Shown piece by piece: positions 42,697-51,197 of a stretch of DNA of 64,000 bases. The position numbers were made by a program, and so were the translations under genes. Source of the stretch: Bradyrhizobium rifense (GTDB lineage: Bacteria > Pseudomonadota > Alphaproteobacteria > Rhizobiales > Xanthobacteraceae); the NCBI RefSeq assembly GCF_008123425.1, contig NZ_VSSS01000004.1, positions 1-64,000 on the forward strand, written 5' to 3'. Below the pieces are notes generated by a model that was given only the letters and a program-made list of their open reading frames with translations, searched no databases and was not told the DNA's origin. Position 1 is the stretch's first letter; each line of letters begins with the position of its first letter.

Positions 42697-43884
42697 ATGC
42701 ACGATGCGACATTGAGGAACCGGGTGGGGCAGTGGCTCGAGCCCTCCCGCCGCAGTGATGTTCCGCCCTTCATGGTGATGGACGTGATGGCCGCGGCAGC
42801 CCGGATCGAGGCAGCCGGCGGCCATGTCATTCACATGGAGGTCGGCCAGCCCGCGGCCGGCGCGCCAAAGACCGCGATCGCGGCCGCCCATGCCGCGCTC
42901 GAAGCGGGGCGGATCGATTACACCTCGGCGCTCGGCATTCCCTCCTTGCGCGAGCGCATCGCGCGGCACTATCGCGATGCCTATGGCTGCACCGTCAGCC
43001 CGGAGCGAATCGTGGTGACCACGGGCTCCTCCGGCGGGTTCATCCTCGCCTTCCTGTCGATGTTCGAGCCCGGCGATCGCGTCGCGGTGACAGTGCCGGG
43101 CTATCCGCCGTACCGTCACATCCTCACTGCGCTCGGCTGCGAGCCGGTGCTGATCGAGACCACCCATGAGACGCGTCACGCGCTGACCGGTGAGGCGCTG
43201 CTGGCTGCCCATCGCAAGGCGCCGCTGAAGGGCGTGCTGGTCGGCAGCCCCGCCAATCCGACGGGAACGATGATGTCCCGGGAGGCGCTCGCCGGGCTGA
43301 TCGCGGCGTCAGAGGATGCCGGCATCCGCTTCATCTCCGACGAGATCTATCACGGGCTCGACTATGCCTTTCCGGCGGTGACGGCGGCAGAGCTGTCGCC
43401 GCACGCCCTCGTGATCAACTCGTTCTCGAAGTATTTTTGCATGACGGGCTGGCGCGTCGGCTGGATGGTCGTGCCCGAGGTTCTGGTGCGACCGATCGAA
43501 CGGCTGCAGCAGAACCTCTCGATCTCGGTGCCGTCATTGTCGCAGATTGCGGCCGAAGCCGCCTTCGACGGCGCGGCCGAGATGGAGGAGATCAAACACG
43601 GCTATCAGGAAAACCGGCGCATCCTGATCGAGGGATTGCCCAAGGCGGGCCTCAGCAAGTTCCTGCCGGCGGATGGCGCGTTCTATCTCTATGCCGACGT
43701 CTCGGACTTCACCTCGGACAGTTTCGGCTTCGCCAAGCAGATGTTGGAGAAGGCCCACGTTGCCGCAACGCCGGGCGTCGATTTCGATCCGATCCACGGC
43801 CGCTCGTTCATCCGATTCTCCTATGCCCGATCGGCTGCGGAGATGCGCGAGGCAGTTGACCGGATCGCTCACTGGCTTAAATAG
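42697..43884 (+). CDS. PLP-dependent class I/II aminotransferase
   Basis: A 395-residue fold-type I aminotransferase. The PLP lysine lies in NSFSKYFCMTGWRVGW (about 248). Other conserved pieces are VTTGSSGGFILAFL (phosphate-binding loop), VLVGSPANPTGTM with the Asn, ISDEIYHGLDY with the Asp and Tyr, and the carboxylate-binding Arg in SFIRFSYARS. The substrate cannot be set; sequence is close to the aspartate aminotransferase-like group often found beside the M48 protease in alphaproteobacteria. Divergent from that gene; bioY follows 33 bases later. Confidence 0.93.
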   Translation: MHDATLRNRVGQWLEPSRRSDVPPFMVMDVMAAAARIEAAGGHVIHMEVGQPAAGAPKTAIAAAHAALEAGRIDYTSALGIPSLRERIARHYRDAYGCTVSPERIVVTTGSSGGFILAFLSMFEPGDRVAVTVPGYPPYRHILTALGCEPVLIETTHETRHALTGEALLAAHRKAPLKGVLVGSPANPTGTMMSREALAGLIAASEDAGIRFISDEIYHGLDYAFPAVTAAELSPHALVINSFSKYFCMTGWRVGWMVVPEVLVRPIERLQQNLSISVPSLSQIAAEAAFDGAAEMEEIKHGYQENRRILIEGLPKAGLSKFLPADGAFYLYADVSDFTSDSFGFAKQMLEKAHVAATPGVDFDPIHGRSFIRFSYARSAAEMREAVDRIAHWLK

Positions 43885-43917
43885 CCGCCTGTTTCGAACA
43901 GCCTTCCGGAGTGCATC

Positions 43918-44532
43918 TTGTCTGACCGAACCGTCCAGTCCGCCGCAACGTCGCATTCTCCTCTTGCCGCAGTGATGTGGCCGACCCGACCGGGTGAGAC
44001 CGTCGGCGCCTTGCGCGCCGCAGTCCTTGTGGCGCTCGGCTCCGCGCTGATGGCGCTGTCGGCCAAGGTGAACCTGCCGCTGCCTTACGTGCCCATGACG
44101 TTGCAGACCCTGGTCGTGCTGCTGATCGGCGCGGCCTATGGCTGGCGCCTTGGCAGCGCAACCATGGTCGCCTACCTCGCCGAAGGCGCGATGGGGCTGC
44201 CGGTGTTCGCCGGTCCGGTCGGTGGAATTGCACCGCTGGTCGGCCCGACCGCCGGTTATCTCTACGGCTTCGTGCTGGCTGCCTTCGTCATCGGCTGGTT
44301 CGCCGAACGGGGCTGGGATCGCAACGTCGTGGCGCTGTTTGCGGCAATGGCGGTCGGCCACGTCGTCATTTTCATCGTCGGTTTCGGCTGGCTGGCCTAC
44401 GGCATCGGCCTTGGCGCGGATAAGGCCTGGCTGGTCGGCGTTGCGCCGTTCATTGCGGCCTCGGTGGTCAAGAACGCGCTGGGTGCCGCGCTGATGCCGG
44501 CGGTGCGCCGGATCGTCGACCGCCGCGTCTAG
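43918..44532 (+). CDS. bioY: Biotin transporter substrate-binding subunit BioY
   Basis: A 204-residue membrane protein with six hydrophobic segments. The BioY signature covers ALSAKVNLPLPYVPMTLQTLVVLLIG (split; about 45-70), GLPVFAGPVGGIAPLVGPTAGYLYGF and the later YGIGLGADKAWLVGVAPF. BioY binds biotin for ECF-type uptake. No bioM or bioN energising genes are adjacent, so it works alone or borrows a shared module. The start codon is TTG at 43918 with CCGGAGTG before it. No bio biosynthesis genes are in view, but the biotin-dependent accB/accC are about 5 kb away. Confidence 0.92.
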   Translation: MSDRTVQSAATSHSPLAAVMWPTRPGETVGALRAAVLVALGSALMALSAKVNLPLPYVPMTLQTLVVLLIGAAYGWRLGSATMVAYLAEGAMGLPVFAGPVGGIAPLVGPTAGYLYGFVLAAFVIGWFAERGWDRNVVALFAAMAVGHVVIFIVGFGWLAYGIGLGADKAWLVGVAPFIAASVVKNALGAALMPAVRRIVDRRV

Positions 44533-44563
44533 AACTCACCATACGCAATGGTTCCAATTGACA

Positions 44564-44597
44564 GAGCCGGCCAAGTTGATCTTGGCTGGCTCTAAAT
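44564..44597 (+). terminator. Terminator or attenuator between bioY and dctA
   Basis: GAGCCGGCCAAG and CTTGGCTGGCTC pair over 12 bases with a 5-base loop and one G-U pair, followed by TAAATTTT. It ends 20 bases before the dctA start codon, close to its ribosome site. Confidence 0.7.
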
Positions 44598-44616
44598 TTT
44601 GAGGGGGGAGGAAACA

Positions 44617-45951
44617 ATGACAACGACAACGATGACCGGCGCGCCGGCCGCACCGAGCGCGGCGAAGCCGTGGTATAAAATTCTCTACGTCCAGGTGCTG
44701 ATTGCCATCGTGCTCGGCGCCATCGTCGGCTGGCTCTGGCCGACGGTTGCCACCAACGACTGGATCAAGGCGCTCGGCGACGGCTTCATCAAGCTGATCA
44801 AGATGGTGATCGCGCCGATCATCTTCTGCACCGTGGTCTCCGGCATCGCCCACATCCAGGATGCCAAGAAGGTCGGGCGCATCGGCGTCAAGGCGCTGGT
44901 CTATTTCGAGGTCGTCTCCACCTTCGCGCTCGTCATCGGCCTCATCATCGGCAACGTCGTCAGGCCGGGCGCGGGCTTCGGCAGTGCGGCGGCCAATGCG
45001 AATGCCGTTGCCAACTTTGCCAAGCAGGCGGAAGCGCAGAAGTCGGTCGACTTCATCCTGCACATCATTCCCGACACGGTGGTCGGCGCCTTCGCGCAAG
45101 GCGAGATCCTGCAGGTGCTGCTGTTCTCGGTGCTGTTCGGCTTCGCCATCATGGGCCTCGGCGAACGCGGCCATGTGATCCGCAGCTTCATCGACGATGC
45201 CGCCCATGCGGTGTTCGGCGTCATCTCGATCGTGATGCGGGCCGCACCGCTCGGTGCGTTCGGCGCGATGGCCTACACCATCGGCAAGTTCGGCACCGGC
45301 GCGATCCTCAATCTGATGGGCCTGATCGCGACGTTCTACCTGACCGCCGCGCTGTTCGTCTTCGTCGTGCTCGGCACCATCGCGCGCTTTGCAGGGTTCT
45401 CGATCTTCAAGTTCCTGGCCTACATTAAGGACGAGCTGCTGATCGTGCTCGGCACTTCGTCGTCGGAAAGCGCGCTGCCGTCCTTGATGGAGAAGCTGGA
45501 ACGGCTCGGCTGCTCGAAATCGGTGGTCGGCCTGGTGGTGCCCACGGGTTATTCGTTCAACCTCGACGGCACCAACATCTACATGACGCTGGCGACCCTG
45601 TTCATCGCACAGGCGCTCGGCTTCGATCTCACCTTCGGCCAGCAGCTCACGATCCTGGTCGTGGCGATGCTGACCTCGAAGGGCGCCTCCGGCATCACCG
45701 GTGCGGGCTTCATCACGCTGGCCGCGACGCTCGCCGTGGTCGATCCGCGGCTCGTGCCGGGCATGGCGATCGTGCTCGGCATCGACAAGTTCATGAGCGA
45801 GTGCCGCGCGCTGACCAACCTCTGCGGCAACGGCGTGGCCTGCGTGATCGTCGCCTGGTGGGAGGGCGAGCTCGATCGCGACAAGCTCAATGCGCGGCTG
45901 AGCCGGCAGATCGATCCGACCGACCTCGAGACCGCGGTCACGACGGACTGA
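44617..45951 (+). CDS. dctA: C4-dicarboxylate:cation symporter DctA
   Basis: A 444-residue membrane transporter of the DAACS family. Key stretches are [23 protein letters not shown] (split; about 65-87), the serine-rich re-entrant loop [14 protein letters not shown] (about 280-293), [15 protein letters not shown] and the second loop [17 protein letters not shown], then [18 protein letters not shown] with the substrate-binding Asp and Arg. It imports succinate, fumarate and malate, the main carbon supply of bacteroids in legume nodules. The ATG at 44617 has a strong GGAGG. I see no clear sigma-54 site upstream, and no dctBD are nearby. Confidence 0.92.
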   Translation: MTTTTMTGAPAAPSAAKPWYKILYVQVLIAIVLGAIVGWLWPTVATNDWIKALGDGFIKLIKMVIAPIIFCTVVSGIAHIQDAKKVGRIGVKALVYFEVVSTFALVIGLIIGNVVRPGAGFGSAAANANAVANFAKQAEAQKSVDFILHIIPDTVVGAFAQGEILQVLLFSVLFGFAIMGLGERGHVIRSFIDDAAHAVFGVISIVMRAAPLGAFGAMAYTIGKFGTGAILNLMGLIATFYLTAALFVFVVLGTIARFAGFSIFKFLAYIKDELLIVLGTSSSESALPSLMEKLERLGCSKSVVGLVVPTGYSFNLDGTNIYMTLATLFIAQALGFDLTFGQQLTILVVAMLTSKGASGITGAGFITLAATLAVVDPRLVPGMAIVLGIDKFMSECRALTNLCGNGVACVIVAWWEGELDRDKLNARLSRQIDPTDLETAVTTD

Positions 45952-45984
45952 TCTGCAAGCTGCATCTGGCGGCGCGTTGCGCCG

Positions 45985-46869
45985 TCAGGCCTTGAAATAG
46001 TAGGGCTGGTCGAGATCCTCGATCAGCCCGATTTCTTTTGGCGCCCAGCCGAGAGCCGCACGCGTCTTCGCACTCGAGGTCGGGACGTCGACACCGGTAA
46101 ACCGCGCGAACCAGCCGAAATGCGCTTCGGCTTCGTCGGGCGATTTCGAGACCACGGGCAGGCCTAGCCTTTTGCCGATCACCTCGGCAATCACCTTGAA
46201 CGGCACACCTTCCTCGGCGATCGCATGATAGCGGCGGGCCGATGCGCCTTGCTCGAGCGCGAGGCGATAGACGTGGGCGGCATCGACGCGATGCGCAGCC
46301 GGCCAGCGGTTGTTGCCGTCGCCGATATAGGCAGCGGCACCTTTCTCGCGCGCGATCGCAATCAGGCGCGGCACGAAGCCGTGGTCGCCCTCACCATGGG
46401 TGGTGGGTGGCAGCCGCACGATCCCGGCGCGCACGCCTTGCTCCGCAAGGTCTTCGGCCGCGGCTTCCGAGACGCGCGGAAAGTGGCGTGCCGCCGCATC
46501 ATCCTCGGTCGCGAGACGTCCGGGCGCGAGCAGCGCCACGCCTGACGTGACGATGAGCGGACGCTCTGAGCCCTTCAGCTCCTCGCCAAGTGCCATGATC
46601 GCGCGGCGGTCGAGCTCGCAATTGTCAGCGAATTTGGAGAAGTCGTGATTGAAGGCGAGGTGCAGGACGCCGTCCGAGGCGGCCGCGCCGCTGCGCAGGG
46701 ATGCGTGGTCCTCGAGGGACCCCTGATGGACAGCGGCGCCCATCGCGGTGAGGGCGGCCGCCCCGGCATCGCTTCGGGCGAGGCCGGTGACGCTGTGGCC
46801 TGCGGCGATCAAATCGGCAACGACGGCGGAGCCGACGAAGCCGGTGGCGCCTGTGACGAATACACGCAT
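45985..46869 (-). CDS. NAD(P)-dependent epimerase/SDR family oxidoreductase
   Basis: A 294-residue extended/atypical short-chain dehydrogenase. The Rossmann motif is FVTGATGFVGSAVV (about 4-17), followed by VTGLARSDAGAAAL. The usual YxxxK catalytic pair is not obvious: the region after VTSGVALL has no Tyr-x3-Lys, so activity may be reduced or the group is the atypical NmrA/YeeZ-like type. The C-terminal part (VDAAHVYRLALEQG, GWAPKEIGLIEDL) is as in these proteins. GGAGAA precedes the ATG. It is divergent from an MmyB-type regulator, which in many bacteria controls exactly such a neighbour. Confidence 0.87.
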   Translation of the reverse strand: MRVFVTGATGFVGSAVVADLIAAGHSVTGLARSDAGAAALTAMGAAVHQGSLEDHASLRSGAAASDGVLHLAFNHDFSKFADNCELDRRAIMALGEELKGSERPLIVTSGVALLAPGRLATEDDAAARHFPRVSEAAAEDLAEQGVRAGIVRLPPTTHGEGDHGFVPRLIAIAREKGAAAYIGDGNNRWPAAHRVDAAHVYRLALEQGASARRYHAIAEEGVPFKVIAEVIGKRLGLPVVSKSPDEAEAHFGWFARFTGVDVPTSSAKTRAALGWAPKEIGLIEDLDQPYYFKA

Positions 46870-46924
46870 GAGCAGTTCTCCAAAGATCGGCAAAAGGTTG
46901 GTAGGAGGCAGCATCTGCGCTAGG

Positions 46925-46964
46925 ATTATCCGGGTAAAGTAGTGACATTATCAGGGTATAATAG
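46925..46964. promoter_or_regulatory. Tandem operator and promoter of the SDR/MmyB-regulator pair
   Basis: ATTATCCGGGTAAAGTAG and ATTATCAGGGTATAATAG are 18-base direct repeats with a 22-base period. The first contains the palindrome TTATCCGGGTAA. The second overlaps TATAAT (46957-46962), a likely -10 element for the regulator gene, although that would leave only about 10 bases to its ATG. The arrangement fits binding by the regulator encoded at 46973. Confidence 0.55.
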
Positions 46965-46972
46965 CTAACAGG

Positions 46973-47806
46973 ATGAGCGAGACCTCCAGCGAGAATCTGC
47001 TCGGGACCTATTTGAAAGACCGGCGCACCCGGCTCGACGCGGCCGCCTTCGGCTTTGGCGGCAGCCGCAGGCGAACACCAGGGCTGCGGCGCGAGGAGGT
47101 GGCGCAGCGGGCCAATATCAGCCCGACCTGGTACACCTGGCTGGAGCAGGGCCGCGGCGGCGCGCCATCAGCCGATGTGCTCGATCGGATTTCCGCCGCG
47201 CTGATGCTGACCAATGTCGAGCGCGAGCATCTGTTTCTGATCGGGCTCGGCCGTCCGCCCGAAGTCCGCTACCAGGCAAGTGAGGGGGTCTCGCCGCGGC
47301 TTCAGCGCGTGCTCGATGCGCTGGAGACCAGCCCCGCAATCATCAGGACCGCGATATGGGACGTCGTCGCCTGGAATCGCGCGGCCACGCTCGTGCTGAC
47401 CGACTATTCAAAACTCCCGCCCGAACGGCGCAACATCCTGCGGCTGATCTTCAGCGAGCCCAACATCCGGGCCGCGCAATATGACTGGGACAGTGTCGCG
47501 CGCTTCGTGGTCGCGGCGTTCCGGGCGGATGCGGCGCGGGCAGGTGCGGTCTCGCATGTCGCCGACTTCGTCGACGAGATGTGCCGGCTCAGCCCCGAAT
47601 TCGCGAAGCTGTGGGCCGACAACGACGTCCGCAACTATGGCGAGGGCGTCAAGCATCTGCGCCATCCCGTGCTCGGCCCGGTCGCGTTCGAATATTCGGC
47701 CTTCTCGGTCGACGGCCGGCCCGATCTCGGCATGGTCGTCTACAACCCGGCGACGTCGGAGGACGCCGAGCGCATCCGAAAAGTTCTTGCCACCCATATC
47801 GACTGA
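46973..47806 (+). CDS. XRE family regulator with MmyB-like ligand-binding domain
   Basis: A 277-residue regulator. Residues about 10-90 form a helix-turn-helix of the XRE type (LGTYLKDRRTRLD, then RRRTPGLRREEVAQRANISPTWYTWLEQGRG, split). Residues about 105-270 form the MmyB-like domain (RVLDALETSPAIIRTAIWDVVAWNRAA, RNILRLIFSEPNIRA, FEYSAFSVDGRPDL), which is thought to bind a fatty acid or other hydrophobic ligand. These regulators usually repress a divergent oxidoreductase gene, here 45985-46869. Confidence 0.92.
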   Translation: MSETSSENLLGTYLKDRRTRLDAAAFGFGGSRRRTPGLRREEVAQRANISPTWYTWLEQGRGGAPSADVLDRISAALMLTNVEREHLFLIGLGRPPEVRYQASEGVSPRLQRVLDALETSPAIIRTAIWDVVAWNRAATLVLTDYSKLPPERRNILRLIFSEPNIRAAQYDWDSVARFVVAAFRADAARAGAVSHVADFVDEMCRLSPEFAKLWADNDVRNYGEGVKHLRHPVLGPVAFEYSAFSVDGRPDLGMVVYNPATSEDAERIRKVLATHID

Positions 47807-47867
47807 CGGAATTCGCGGCCTCGCGCGTTTAACCGGCATCTCTGATGTCGAAGGGGCGGGCGGTATC

Positions 47868-49952
47868 GTGGGCAATGCGGCTGTAACTCGGATTGTGCTT
47901 GAGGCGGCGGAGCATTTTGCGGCCGGTCGGCCGGATCAGGCGGACGTGCTCTGCACCGAGGTTTTGAAGGCGGAGCCGGACCATGTGCCGGCGCTGCATC
48001 TGGCCGCCGTCGCGGCCTTCGTCACCAACCGTGCCGCCGACGGCGCCGCGCTGCTCAACCGGGTCTTCACTATCGATCCCGATCACGCGCCAGCGCTGGT
48101 CACGCTCGGCGATGCGCTTGCCGTGAAAGGCGAGCACGCAGGCGCCGTGGCCGCGTTCGAGCGCGCGCTGCGCGGGCGGCCCGATGACGCCGGCCTGCAC
48201 AACAAGCTCGGCGTGGCGCTCGGCGAGCTGTCGCGCTTCGGCGAGGCCGAGACCGCCTACCGCCGCGCGATCGCGCTCGATACGCATCTGACGCGCGCCT
48301 GCTTCAATCTCGCCGTCGCGCTTGCGGAGCAGGGACGGCTGATCGAGGCGGAGGATTCCTATCGCGCCGTGATCGCGCGCGAGCCCGCTTTTCGCGGCGC
48401 CTGGCTCAATCTCGGCAACGTGCTTGCGGACCAGAACAGGTTGGGCGATGCCCTGGCCGCCTATCGCCGTGCGCTCCAGCTCGATCCCGACGATGTCGGC
48501 TTGATCTGCAATCTCGGCGCGGCGCTCTATCGGCAAGGATTGCTCGAAGAGGCCATCGTCCAGTACCGCCGCGCCATTGCGCTCGCGCCCGACAATGTCG
48601 CGGCGCTGCGCCTGCTTGGTCTCGTGTTGCATGAAGCCCGCCATTTGCAGGAGGCCGCCGAGATCTACCGGCAAACATTCGCGCGCGATCCCGCAGATCA
48701 TATGGTCGCCACCAATCTCGGGGCCTGCCTCTCCGATCTCGGCGAACTCGACGACGCTGTTGCGGCTTGCGAGCACGCGCTGAGGCTCAAGTCCGATCAC
48801 GCGCCCGCCTATACCAATCTCGGCATCATCTTCGAGAAGCAGCAGCGCGTCCTTGATGCGGTCGCCGCGCATCGGTGCGCGATTGCGACCGATCCGTCCT
48901 ATGCCAAGGGCCACGCCAATCTCGCGGTCGCGCTGCGCAACGCCGGCGAGATCGACGAGGCGCTGACAGTCTCGGCCCGCGCAGTTGCGCTCGATCCGGA
49001 GCAGGCGCTCGCGCAATACAACCACGCGCATTTCCTGCTGATGAACGGCCGTTTCACCGAAGGGTTCGACGCCTATCGGTGGCGCCGCAAGTGCAAGACA
49101 CTGTCGGACGGCGATCCGACTTTCAGTGAGCCGGAATGGCAGGGCGAGCCGCTCAAGGGGCGCACCTTGCTGGTGTTCGCCGAATACGGCCTCGGCGATG
49201 CCCTGCATTTCGTGCGCTATCTGCCGATGGTGACAGGTAAAGGCGGCAAGGTCCTCCTGCAGGTGCAGCCCGCGCTCGCCGCGCTGTTGCGGCAATTGCC
49301 CGATGTCACCGTGATTCCGCGCGGCGAGGCGCTGCCGCCGTTTGATCTGCAATTGCCGCTGATGAGCCTGCCACGCCTGTTTGGCACCACGCTGAACAAT
49401 CTGCCTGCGGACGTTCCGTATCTGCATCCCGACCCCGAGAAGCTGTCGCGCTGGCGCGCCGTGCTCGGTCGCGAGACGCGGCTGAAGGTCGGCGTGGTCT
49501 GGGCCGGCAATCCCAAGCACAAGGGCGATGGGCAGCGCTCGCTGTCGGCAGAGGCGGTCCTGCCTCGCCTTGTGATGCCCGGCGTGCAGCTCTACAGCCT
49601 GCAAAAGGAGCCGCGCGCGGAAGATGCTGCGGTGCTGGCGGCGCTCGGCGACGACATCATCGATCTCGCGCCTGCGCTCAGCAATTTCGCCGACACGGCG
49701 GCAGCCGTGGCCGCGCTCGATCTCGTCATCGCCGTCGACACGTCGGTTGCGCATCTGGCCGGCGCGCTCGGCCGTCCGGTGTGGATGCTCACGCCATACG
49801 CGCTCGACTGGCGCTGGCTGCGCGATCGCGAGGACAGCCCGTGGTATCCGACCATGCGGCTGTTCCGTCAGCGCCGCCCCCGCGAATGGGATGACCCGCT
49901 GATGCGTCTGACGGTCGCGCTCTCAGTGCTGGCCGCGAAAGCGGAGGGCTAG
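47868..49952 (+). CDS. TPR protein with C-terminal glycosyltransferase-like domain
   Basis: A 694-residue protein. About 10-410 is a run of some 11 tetratricopeptide repeats (HNKLGVALGELSRFGEAETAYRRA, LNLGNVLADQNRLGDALAAYRRAL and similar, each split at 20). The C-terminal 270 residues resemble the GT9/heptosyltransferase-like domain that commonly ends such proteins: TLLVFAEYGLGDALHFVRYL, VGVVWAGNPKHKGDGQRSL and VIAVDTSVAHLAGALGRP. It may glycosylate surface polymers or proteins; a substrate is not known. The start is uncertain: I use GTG at 47868 because homology begins just after and the frame upstream overlaps the regulator gene. Its last codons overlap the convergent oxidase gene by 4 bases. 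Confidence 0.85.
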   Translation: MGNAAVTRIVLEAAEHFAAGRPDQADVLCTEVLKAEPDHVPALHLAAVAAFVTNRAADGAALLNRVFTIDPDHAPALVTLGDALAVKGEHAGAVAAFERALRGRPDDAGLHNKLGVALGELSRFGEAETAYRRAIALDTHLTRACFNLAVALAEQGRLIEAEDSYRAVIAREPAFRGAWLNLGNVLADQNRLGDALAAYRRALQLDPDDVGLICNLGAALYRQGLLEEAIVQYRRAIALAPDNVAALRLLGLVLHEARHLQEAAEIYRQTFARDPADHMVATNLGACLSDLGELDDAVAACEHALRLKSDHAPAYTNLGIIFEKQQRVLDAVAAHRCAIATDPSYAKGHANLAVALRNAGEIDEALTVSARAVALDPEQALAQYNHAHFLLMNGRFTEGFDAYRWRRKCKTLSDGDPTFSEPEWQGEPLKGRTLLVFAEYGLGDALHFVRYLPMVTGKGGKVLLQVQPALAALLRQLPDVTVIPRGEALPPFDLQLPLMSLPRLFGTTLNNLPADVPYLHPDPEKLSRWRAVLGRETRLKVGVVWAGNPKHKGDGQRSLSAEAVLPRLVMPGVQLYSLQKEPRAEDAAVLAALGDDIIDLAPALSNFADTAAAVAALDLVIAVDTSVAHLAGALGRPVWMLTPYALDWRWLRDREDSPWYPTMRLFRQRRPREWDDPLMRLTVALSVLAAKAEG

Positions 49953-51181
49953 AACCGCTCCGGCCGGTATGGCGTCGGATCGATTGACGGCGTCTCGCCG
50001 TTCATCATCTCCGCGAGCAGGCGTCCGGTGGCGGGGCCGAGCGTAAAGCCCTGGTGGCCGTGGCCGAAATTCATCCAGAGGCCGGGGTGACGCGGGGCGC
50101 GGCCGAGCACCGGCACCATGTCGGGTGTGCAGGGACGGGTGCCGAACCACGGCTCCGGTTCGGCGCGCTTGCCGAGGTCGATCAACTCGCGCGCGGAAGC
50201 TTCGGCACTGGCGAGCTGCACCGGCGTTGCCAGTGCATCCGGGCCCGTCAGCTCCGCGCCTGTGGTGATGCGGATGCCCTTGGCCATCGGGCCCATGGCA
50301 TAGCCTTGGCCCTTGTCGACCAGCGGCAAATCGAGCGAGGCGCCGCCGCTGTAATGCATGTGGTAGCCGCGCTTGCGCACCAGCGGAATCCGGTAGCCGA
50401 ACTTGTGCAAGAGATCCGGCGACCACGGCCCGAGCGTCACGACGGCGTTGGCGGCATCGATACGGCCATTGTCGGTGTCAACCGACCATCCAGTCGCGGT
50501 CTGCTGCAGCGACTGCGCATCGCCGAGCACGATGGTGCCGCCGAGGCGTTCGAACAGATTGGCGTAGGCGGTGACCAGGGCGCCGGGGTCGGACACGGTC
50601 CAGGTGTCGAGCCAATGGATCGCGCCAGGGAGATCGTCGCGCAGGATCGGCTCGGCCTTGGTCAGCTCGCTGCCCGAGAGCACGCGAAAATTCACGCCGA
50701 ACTCGCGACGGTCTTCTTCCGCGGCCTTGATCGACTGGTCGAGCGCGGCAGCATCGCGAAACAGCGCGCGATAGCCGGCGCGGCGGATCAGATTGTCGGC
50801 ATGGGCTTCGCGAATGAGGATGTCGTGTTCGGGCGTCGCGTAGGCGATCAGCTGCGACCAGGCCGCGATCGCTTCGCGATGCCGTTTCGGCGCCGAATGC
50901 CACCAATAGCGGAGCAGGGGCTCGACGTGGCGATGCAACGAGGACAAGCTGTAGCGCACGTCGTTGGTGCGGCCGGTCGCGATCTTTATGAGCGAGGCGA
51001 GATCGCGCGGCATCGGATAGGGCCGCACCGCTTCCGCCTGGATCATCCCGGCATTGCCGTAGCTGGTCTCGCGGCCGGGCTCCCTGCGGTCGACCAGCGT
51101 GACGGTCCAGCCGCGTTGCCTCAGATGCAAGGCGGCACCGACGCCCACCATGCCGCCGCCGAGAATGATTGCGCTTTGCAT
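49949..51181 (-). CDS. FAD-dependent oxidoreductase, D-amino acid dehydrogenase (DadA)-like
   Basis: A 410-residue flavoprotein of the DAO superfamily. The FAD-binding motif is AIILGGGMVGVGAALHLRQRG (split; GxGxxG at about 7-12), followed by VTLVDRREPGRETSYGNAG, the opening typical of DadA. The end has GTRPCTPDMVPVLGRAPRHPGLWMNFGHGHQGFT (split), the FAD-contacting region of these enzymes. It probably deaminates a D-amino acid or oxidises another N-substituted amino acid. AGGAGA precedes the ATG. The MFS and amidase genes upstream on the same strand suggest one degradation pathway. Confidence 0.9.
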   Translation of the reverse strand: MQSAIILGGGMVGVGAALHLRQRGWTVTLVDRREPGRETSYGNAGMIQAEAVRPYPMPRDLASLIKIATGRTNDVRYSLSSLHRHVEPLLRYWWHSAPKRHREAIAAWSQLIAYATPEHDILIREAHADNLIRRAGYRALFRDAAALDQSIKAAEEDRREFGVNFRVLSGSELTKAEPILRDDLPGAIHWLDTWTVSDPGALVTAYANLFERLGGTIVLGDAQSLQQTATGWSVDTDNGRIDAANAVVTLGPWSPDLLHKFGYRIPLVRKRGYHMHYSGGASLDLPLVDKGQGYAMGPMAKGIRITTGAELTGPDALATPVQLASAEASARELIDLGKRAEPEPWFGTRPCTPDMVPVLGRAPRHPGLWMNFGHGHQGFTLGPATGRLLAEMMNGETPSIDPTPYRPERF

Positions 51182-51197
51182 CGGCAGAAGTCTCCTG

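Noticed and set aside
41116..43212. M48 protease reading frame extended to 698 codons
   Set aside because: The extra 231 codons lie opposite the aminotransferase and lack homology; the signal peptide begins at 42519.
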